Shown here: positions 5,891-10,221 of the stretch, in pieces
Position numbering within the stretch: the first letter of the stretch is position 1
How the letters are laid out: every line of letters starts with the position of its first letter
Source: Hyphomicrobiales bacterium
GTDB lineage: Bacteria; Pseudomonadota; Alphaproteobacteria; Rhizobiales; Xanthobacteraceae
DNA: 10,221 bases
Direction of reading: 5' to 3'
Assembly: GCA_003133345.1 (NCBI GenBank)
Contig: PKXB01000204.1
Span: forward strand, 10,859 to 21,079
Made by a program: the position numbers and the translations under genes
The notes under the pieces: generated by a model
The model's input: the letters and a program-made list of their open reading frames with translations, nothing else
Databases searched by the model: none
Told to the model about the DNA's origin: nothing

Positions 5891-7327
5891 ATGAAATTAT
5901 TCGAGCCGTTGAACGTCGCCGGGATGGTCATCCCCAATCGCGTGATGGTGCCGGCGATGGTGACGCGGCTGTCCGGCGAAGACGGCCTCGTCAACAAGGA
6001 CATCATCGATCGTTATGTCCGCTACGCGCGAGGCGGCGCCGGCCTCATCGTGATCGAGGCCATGGCCGTGCACCACGCCAAATCCGGCCCGCTGTTGCGC
6101 AGCAGCGACGATCAGTTCGTGCCGGGCCTCAGCGATCTGGTTCGGCGCATCCATGGCACATCGGACTCCAAGGTGGTCCCGCAGATCATCCACTTCATGA
6201 AAGTGGCCAAATCGGGCTGGCGGCAGACGGTCGATATGCTGTCGCTGGCCGAGATCGATCGCATCGTCGAGGAATTCGGCGACGCGGTCGTACGCGCGCG
6301 CACGGCCGGATTCGACGGCGCGGAGCTGCATTCGGCGCACGCCTACACGCTGGCATCGTTTCTTTCGCGCGCCAATCCGCGCATGGACGACTATGGCGGC
6401 GACACGCTGGAGGGGCGTCTGCGTTTGATCGGCCGGATTTTCGGAAATATTCGCCGCAAGGTCGGCGACGACTTTCCGGTCGGTGTTCGCTTCCTGGCCG
6501 ACGAATTCATCAAGGACGGTTACACCGTCAACGACGCAAAACTCATCGGCTTGCGGCTGGCTCAACTCGGCGCGGCGTATTTGTCATTGTCGGTCGGCGG
6601 CAAGTTCGAGGACGCCGTTCATGTTCCCGGGCAGGTGCCCTATCCCTACACCGGCTACTCAGGCGATCGCTGCATGCCGGGAGACTGGTATCCGGCAATG
6701 CCACACGTGCAATTTTCGGCGGAGATCAAGACCTTTATCATGGCGCACGGCTTCAACACACCGGTTGCGACCGCCGGGAAAATCTCCAATCCCGACGACG
6801 CCGAGCGTCTGGTCGCCACCGGCGCGGTCGATATCGTCGGCATCGCGCGCGGTCTGCTGGCCGACCCCGATTGGCCGAACAAGGTTCGCCACGGTGAGTT
6901 CGATCGCATCGTGAAGTGCGATTATTGCAACGTCTGCAAACATCTCGACGGAACGCACAGCCGCGTTATCTGCGCGCTGTGGCCACAAGGTTCGCTGCAG
7001 GCGCCGCCGGACGATCGCAGCAGCGAAGCGCCGCGCTGGAGCGCGGAAGGCGCCAACCTGACGGCGACCATGGGCGAGGGAAAGGCCACGCTGAAATGGA
7101 ACAAGGCGGCCGGCGCCGCGCGCTACGATGTTTGCCGGACCGACCCGCTGGGCAACGTCGAGATCGCAGATGCCGTCAAGGTTACGCGCTGGGAGGATCA
7201 TGGCCTGCTGGCGGGCATGCCCTATCGCTATCACGTGTGCGCCTACGGTGCTGCCGGGCAGGGCGGAACCACCTCGAACACGGTCACGGTGTCATTGCCG
7301 ATGCTCAATCTCGCAGCCCACGCGTAA
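5891..7327 (+). CDS. Old Yellow Enzyme-type NADH:flavin oxidoreductase with Fe-S cysteines and C-terminal fibronectin type III domain
   Basis: The product is 478 aa. Residues 1-~340 form the FMN-binding TIM barrel: MKLFEPLNV...PNRVMVPAM at the start, ELHSAHAY (145-152) with the substrate-anion His pair position (H147/H150), FLSRANPRMDDYGG (157-170), and the phosphate-binding end ATAGKI...VDIVGIARGLLADPDWP. C343, C346, C349 and C361 follow (CX2CX2CX11C), matching the 4Fe-4S motif of the 2,4-dienoyl-CoA reductase/trimethylamine dehydrogenase branch. Those enzymes then carry FAD/NAD(P)H domains. Here a linker (~362-380) leads to ~381-468, which has the fibronectin type III pattern: LKWNKAAGAARYDVCR, then WEDHGLLAGMPYRYHVCAY, then TSNTVTVSLP. 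Family members reduce activated C=C bonds or oxidise amines; the reaction here is unknown. There is no signal peptide, so a cytoplasmic location is likely. It is the intact second gene behind the broken ligase and converges on the TctC gene, 29 nt away. Confidence 0.93.
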   Translation: MKLFEPLNVAGMVIPNRVMVPAMVTRLSGEDGLVNKDIIDRYVRYARGGAGLIVIEAMAVHHAKSGPLLRSSDDQFVPGLSDLVRRIHGTSDSKVVPQIIHFMKVAKSGWRQTVDMLSLAEIDRIVEEFGDAVVRARTAGFDGAELHSAHAYTLASFLSRANPRMDDYGGDTLEGRLRLIGRIFGNIRRKVGDDFPVGVRFLADEFIKDGYTVNDAKLIGLRLAQLGAAYLSLSVGGKFEDAVHVPGQVPYPYTGYSGDRCMPGDWYPAMPHVQFSAEIKTFIMAHGFNTPVATAGKISNPDDAERLVATGAVDIVGIARGLLADPDWPNKVRHGEFDRIVKCDYCNVCKHLDGTHSRVICALWPQGSLQAPPDDRSSEAPRWSAEGANLTATMGEGKATLKWNKAAGAARYDVCRTDPLGNVEIADAVKVTRWEDHGLLAGMPYRYHVCAYGAAGQGGTTSNTVTVSLPMLNLAAHA

Positions 7328-7356
7328 TGGCTTGCGCGCGCCCGTGTCCGTCGCAG

Positions 7357-8322
7357 TCATTGCGGTTTAATGCCGACGGCCTTCACCAGTACCGCGTTTT
7401 GCTCAAGCTCCTTGCGGACATAGGCATCGAACTGGGCCGGCGTCATGGGCATCGGCTGGACGCCGAGATTCGACAACTTTTCCTGCACGTCCGGATCGCG
7501 CAGTGCCTTGGTAATCTCCTCATAAAGCCGCTGGATGATGGCAGGTGGAGTTTTGGCGGGCGCGAACACACCGAACCAGAAATTATACTCGGAGTTTGGG
7601 AACCCGGCTTGGATGGTGGTTGGCACGTCGGGCAATTTAGGTGAGCGCTCCAAGCTGCTCACTGCCAACGCCGTCAGCTTGCCGTCGCGAATGAGCGAAA
7701 GCGCGGGCAACAGCGGACAGAAATAAAAATCGACCCGCCCGGTCATGACGTCGGTCAGCCCGGCCGGCGACCCTTTATAGGGTATCGGCTGTGCTTCGAA
7801 GCCCGCGGCAAGAAGAAACCGCACGGAATTGAGATGTGCCGCGCTTCCTTCTCCGATGGTGACATAATTCATCGATCCATGCCGCGCTCGAGCCGCTATG
7901 ACGAACTCGCCGAGGGTCTTGATTGCTTTATCCGGAGAGACCACCAGCACATTGGCCATATTGGCCAACGGGGTTACCGCCGCGAGATCGTGCAACGGAT
8001 CATAGGGCATGTTCGCAACCGTCAATGGCACGATGGTATAGGCCGAGGAGGCGACCAGGATCGTGTAGCCATCGGGCTCGGCCTTAGCCACCGCTGCGGT
8101 GCCAAGCGTGCTCGATGCCCCGGGACGATTTTCGACAATAATCGGCTGGCCTAGTTGTTCTTGGACCTTGGCAAAAATCGTGCGTGGAATGATGTCGGTC
8201 GCGCTGCCGGGACTGTAGGGGACGATCGCCCGGATCGGCTTAGTTGGCCAGCTCTGCGCCCATGCTTGGGTGCCGAAGCTCATCAACAACAGCGCAATCG
8301 CGCAAAGCCACCGTTTCGACAT
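7357..8322 (-). CDS. TctC/Bug-family periplasmic solute-binding protein (tripartite tricarboxylate transporter type)
   Basis: The product is 321 aa, the usual length. It starts with a signal peptide: basic MSKRW, a hydrophobic core to about residue 18, and a likely cleavage after the AWA at 20-22. The mature protein opens with SWPTKPIRAIVPYSPGSATD, the family's first ligand loop. NRPGASSTLGTAAVAKAEPDGYTIL, the second conserved block, follows. The C-terminus (RKELEQNAVLVKAVGIKPQ) also fits. Bug proteins bind carboxylates (citrate, phthalate or terephthalate-like, nicotinate and others) in the periplasm and hand them to TctA/TctB membrane subunits. No TctA or TctB is in the window, which is common for this expanded family. 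The start is well supported by AAGGGAGG five bases upstream (8328-8335). It lies 58 nt downstream of the UbiD-family gene on the same strand with no terminator between, suggesting that the ligand is the decarboxylase substrate or a relative. Confidence 0.93.
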   Translation of the reverse strand: MSKRWLCAIALLLMSFGTQAWAQSWPTKPIRAIVPYSPGSATDIIPRTIFAKVQEQLGQPIIVENRPGASSTLGTAAVAKAEPDGYTILVASSAYTIVPLTVANMPYDPLHDLAAVTPLANMANVLVVSPDKAIKTLGEFVIAARARHGSMNYVTIGEGSAAHLNSVRFLLAAGFEAQPIPYKGSPAGLTDVMTGRVDFYFCPLLPALSLIRDGKLTALAVSSLERSPKLPDVPTTIQAGFPNSEYNFWFGVFAPAKTPPAIIQRLYEEITKALRDPDVQEKLSNLGVQPMPMTPAQFDAYVRKELEQNAVLVKAVGIKPQ

Positions 8323-8327
8323 TCTAG

Positions 8328-8335
8328 CCTCCCTT
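8328..8335 (-). promoter_or_regulatory. Strong ribosome binding site of the TctC gene
   Basis: On the minus strand AAGGGAGG is followed by CTAGA and ATG 8322. It is the best Shine-Dalgarno match I saw in the window and fits a binding protein needed in excess over the enzymes. Confidence 0.65.
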
Positions 8336-8380
8336 TAGGGCCGAGCGTCAGATTTTATTGTTATTCCAATTACCGCAGAT

Positions 8381-9841
8381 TCAGCGTTCGCCCAACAGCT
8401 TCGATCCAAAGAACATCGGGGACAGGGAGCGAACCAGCGGGAGAGAGCTTTCAGCGGCGAAATCTTCGAGCCGGAGCTGCGGATTGTGCGGGCGGATGCG
8501 CTCGAACATCGCACGGGCTTCGGGGTCGGCGGGCGGCGGGATCGTTGCATCGATCAGCATCTTCGAGCCGAAACGCTGCCAAAGAGCCGTCCCTGGCGCG
8601 CCGAGTTCCTCCAAACTCGCATCCATGGCGTGATTATGCGTGCCAGAAATAATCGTCACATCCTTCTGCGGATCGACCCGCGTCGACAGCGCCCACATCA
8701 GCTCCGACGGATTAAAGATGTCGACATCCGCGTCAACGGCGATGGCGATTTTCGGATGCTGGTATTCAGAGGATAGCGCCGCCAACAGGAGATTCTTGGC
8801 TTCGCCATAAGCCCGCGGCGTCATCTGCACGACCACCCCGAAGACGCCGGGCATCACCATCACATTGTGCAGATTGGGACCGCCGCCGACATCCTTGAGC
8901 CGCCGGAAGATGGCCGCACTCATCGGGATCTTGTGGAAGACGCAGCCCTCCATCTCCGAGCCGTTCTGGAGATTCTTGAAGATGGCGTCGTGCCGGTGTG
9001 TCATGCACTGGTACTCGACAATCGGATTCTTGCCGGTGCCGGTCACGTAGTAGTCCTGAAATTCGGAAAACGGTCCCTCTTCCTCGCGATAATGCGGCGG
9101 GATATGGCCCTCGAGGACGATCTCCGCATCTGCCGGAACCTCAAGATCCACCGTCTCGCACTTGACCAGGCGCACCGGCTCACCGAGATAGCCACCGGCG
9201 ATCTCGAATTCATCGAGCCCATAAGCCCCCGTCGTTGCCGCCGCGGCGTAATAGAGCGGATAATGGCCGATGAAGATCGCCACCGGCATCGGTTTATTGC
9301 GCGCCTGGTATTTGAGGTAGTTTTTCCAGGTGTGACGCGGGTAGAGCAATATGCCGGATTTATTCGGCCCCTTGATCTGCAGGCGATGGAAGCTCACGTT
9401 CCGCCGCCCGGTGTCGGGGTCCTTCGTCACCACCAGGCCTGAACCGATCACTGGCCCGCCGTCGCGCTGGCCGGCGACATGAACTGGAAGATGCGTGAGG
9501 TCGAACTCACCTTTTTTGAACTTGAGCTCCTTTACCGGGCCATCCTCGACCATCACCGGCGCAATGCATTTGCCCATGCGCTCGGCGATCAAGGGCACCA
9601 TCGTTTCCTGCGTGGCGCCGAAGGCGATAGCCGCATGTCGGATATTCGCCGGCGCCTGACCGAGCGAGCGCCAGCCGTGCGGCAGATTTTCGAAGAACAG
9701 CGCCTTTTCCCGCGATTGATAAAGCAGCGAGCCCATCTGCGTGAGCGGGTCGACCGGTTTAGCGATGCGGATAAGCTCGCCGGCTTCCTCCAATTCTTCG
9801 ATCCAGGTTCGCATGTCTTTCGGACGCGTATTGGAAGCCAT
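8381..9841 (-). CDS. UbiD-family prenylated-FMN-dependent (de)carboxylase
   Basis: The product is 486 aa, normal for the family. UbiD enzymes use prenylated FMN and a divalent metal to remove or add CO2 on aromatic or alpha,beta-unsaturated acids. The expected active-site set is present: N148 and R153 (NVSFHR, matching the Asn/Arg five apart in fungal Fdc1), H170 in the PRHT segment, E229 in the CETVDLEVPA block, and the E255-GPFS-E260 motif with the two catalytic glutamates. The N-terminus DMRTWIEELEEAGELIRI and the late DADVDIFN block are also typical. The start is ATG 9841: a GGAG lies ten bases upstream, and homologous-looking sequence begins there. The frame stays open to 9949 through a hydrophobic, non-conserved-looking stretch that I excluded. 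Its neighbours are a UbiX-type cofactor maker upstream on the same strand and a TctC binding protein downstream. Ubiquinone synthesis is possible, but the transporter neighbour favours a catabolic acid decarboxylase. Substrate unknown. Confidence 0.93.
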   Translation of the reverse strand: MASNTRPKDMRTWIEELEEAGELIRIAKPVDPLTQMGSLLYQSREKALFFENLPHGWRSLGQAPANIRHAAIAFGATQETMVPLIAERMGKCIAPVMVEDGPVKELKFKKGEFDLTHLPVHVAGQRDGGPVIGSGLVVTKDPDTGRRNVSFHRLQIKGPNKSGILLYPRHTWKNYLKYQARNKPMPVAIFIGHYPLYYAAAATTGAYGLDEFEIAGGYLGEPVRLVKCETVDLEVPADAEIVLEGHIPPHYREEEGPFSEFQDYYVTGTGKNPIVEYQCMTHRHDAIFKNLQNGSEMEGCVFHKIPMSAAIFRRLKDVGGGPNLHNVMVMPGVFGVVVQMTPRAYGEAKNLLLAALSSEYQHPKIAIAVDADVDIFNPSELMWALSTRVDPQKDVTIISGTHNHAMDASLEELGAPGTALWQRFGSKMLIDATIPPPADPEARAMFERIRPHNPQLRLEDFAAESSLPLVRSLSPMFFGSKLLGER

Positions 9842-10011
9842 GGTCGAGGTACTCCACATGAATAAGATGGCGAGCGACAGTATGCCGGGAGCAGAAACGC
9901 ATTCTATGATGCGTTTTTCGCTATCGAGTTCGCCTATTCGACTAATCAAAAGCCGTCAGTCGTCAGCTCCATCGTCAAACCGATTTCCAGACCGGACAGT
10001 TTTTGAGCAGA
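9842..10011. other. 170-bp UbiX-UbiD intergenic region, AT-richer than its flanks
   Basis: No gene is visible here. It holds the hairpin at 9893-9918 and, on the minus strand, three TGACG(A/G) words in about 21 bases (plus-strand region 9957-9977). Such a gap between two genes whose products work together is longer than elsewhere in the window, so separate or attenuated expression of the decarboxylase is possible. I could not identify a promoter with both -35 and -10 elements. Confidence 0.4.
9893..9918. repeat. Hairpin in the UbiX-UbiD gap; possible terminator/attenuator or operator
   Basis: AAACGCAT (9895-9902) and ATGCGTTT (9909-9916) are perfect reverse complements around a six-base loop. 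One wobble and one A-T pair extend the stem to 9893-9918. On the plus strand it ends in TTTTT. On the minus strand, the direction of ubiX and the decarboxylase, it is followed by TTTCT, a weak T-run. The stem has only three G-C pairs, so termination would be inefficient; an operator is equally possible. Confidence 0.4.
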
Positions 10012-10221
10012 TCATGTTTTTGTTGCATGACTTTTAGTTCCATCGCCACCGGAGGCAGTCTTGGTTGAGGTAGCGATATGTCCATCCCAGCGTTTGGCAA
10101 ATGGCGTGGAGATGCCGAACTGGTCAAGAACCCGCGCCACAATATGGTCGACGATATCGTTGATGGATTGGGGATGGTTGTAAAAGGCCGGCATCGGCGG
10201 AATTATTGTCACCCCCATGCG
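10012..10221 (-). CDS. ubiX: UbiX-type flavin prenyltransferase, C-terminal part (5' end outside window)
   Basis: The frame is open from the right edge to TGA at 10012-10014, giving 69 residues. The stretch [18 protein letters not shown], then [17 protein letters not shown] and KRW, is the characteristic UbiX/Pad1 ending. The Tyr of AFY and the Arg of VARVLD are 16 residues apart, matching Y169 and R185 of the Pseudomonas enzyme, which help bind the prenyl phosphate. UbiX joins a dimethylallyl group to reduced FMN to make the cofactor of UbiD enzymes. After the family core the protein carries a polar Ser/Thr/Lys/Gly tail of about 20 residues, which may be a species-specific extension. The N-terminal flavin-binding part is outside the window. 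It is upstream of the UbiD-family gene on the same strand, 170 nt away. Confidence 0.88.
   Translation of the reverse strand, partial: RMGVTIIPPMPAFYNHPQSINDIVDHIVARVLDQFGISTPFAKRWDGHIATSTKTASGGDGTKSHATKT

Noticed and set aside
5875..6897. A 340-codon plus-strand frame inside the flavin oxidoreductase
   Set aside because: It is an arginine-rich out-of-frame reading; the overlapping frame has all OYE motifs.
9842..9949. N-terminal extension of the decarboxylase to 9949, which would add a hydrophobic stretch
   Set aside because: UbiD enzymes are cytoplasmic and their first conserved block begins just after ATG 9841. The stretch includes the hairpin and lacks a ribosome site.

Overview
The window is a GC-rich, gene-dense piece of a bacterial chromosome. 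It most resembles an alphaproteobacterium of the Bradyrhizobium/Xanthobacteraceae kind. That is an inference from base composition and gene content (a lone TctC-type binding protein, UbiX/UbiD, a membrane spermidine-synthase-like protein, an extended CDF transporter); no rRNA or tRNA is present to settle it.

Layout, left to right. (1) 1-246 (+): the last 81 codons of a zinc-type medium-chain alcohol dehydrogenase, cut by the left edge. (2) 335-2836 (+): a large polytopic membrane protein with a spermidine-synthase-like domain in the middle. Its 3' end overlaps the next gene tail-to-tail. (3) A minus-strand pair 20 nt apart: a Gfo/Idh/MocA oxidoreductase (5185-4190), then a cation diffusion facilitator (4169-2799) with three apparent cytoplasmic dimerisation-type domains instead of one. 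(4) 5406-7327 (+): the remains of an aryl-acid/acyl AMP-ligase, then 12 nt later an intact Old Yellow Enzyme-type flavin/Fe-S oxidoreductase with a fibronectin type III domain at its C-terminus. (5) A minus-strand catabolic group: UbiX-type flavin prenyltransferase (cut by the right edge), UbiD-family decarboxylase (9841-8381) and a TctC/Bug periplasmic solute-binding protein (8322-7357).

How the parts may fit. UbiX makes prenylated FMN, the cofactor UbiD enzymes need for non-oxidative (de)carboxylation of aromatic or alpha,beta-unsaturated acids. The TctC protein would capture a carboxylated compound in the periplasm. The OYE-type enzyme (ene reduction) and the decayed acid-activating ligase would suit the same kind of substrate. 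The right half therefore reads as an organic-acid or aromatic-acid utilisation locus of unknown substrate, with its activation step lost by internal deletion.

The points most worth a second look are the OYE-FN3 fusion, the ligase whose N-terminus is joined out of frame to its own C-terminal lysine motif, the CDF protein with a triple C-terminal domain, and a perfect 9-bp dyad in the divergent region at 5186-5405. No CRISPR array, insertion sequence, tRNA or rRNA was seen, and no gene-free stretch exceeds about 220 bases.
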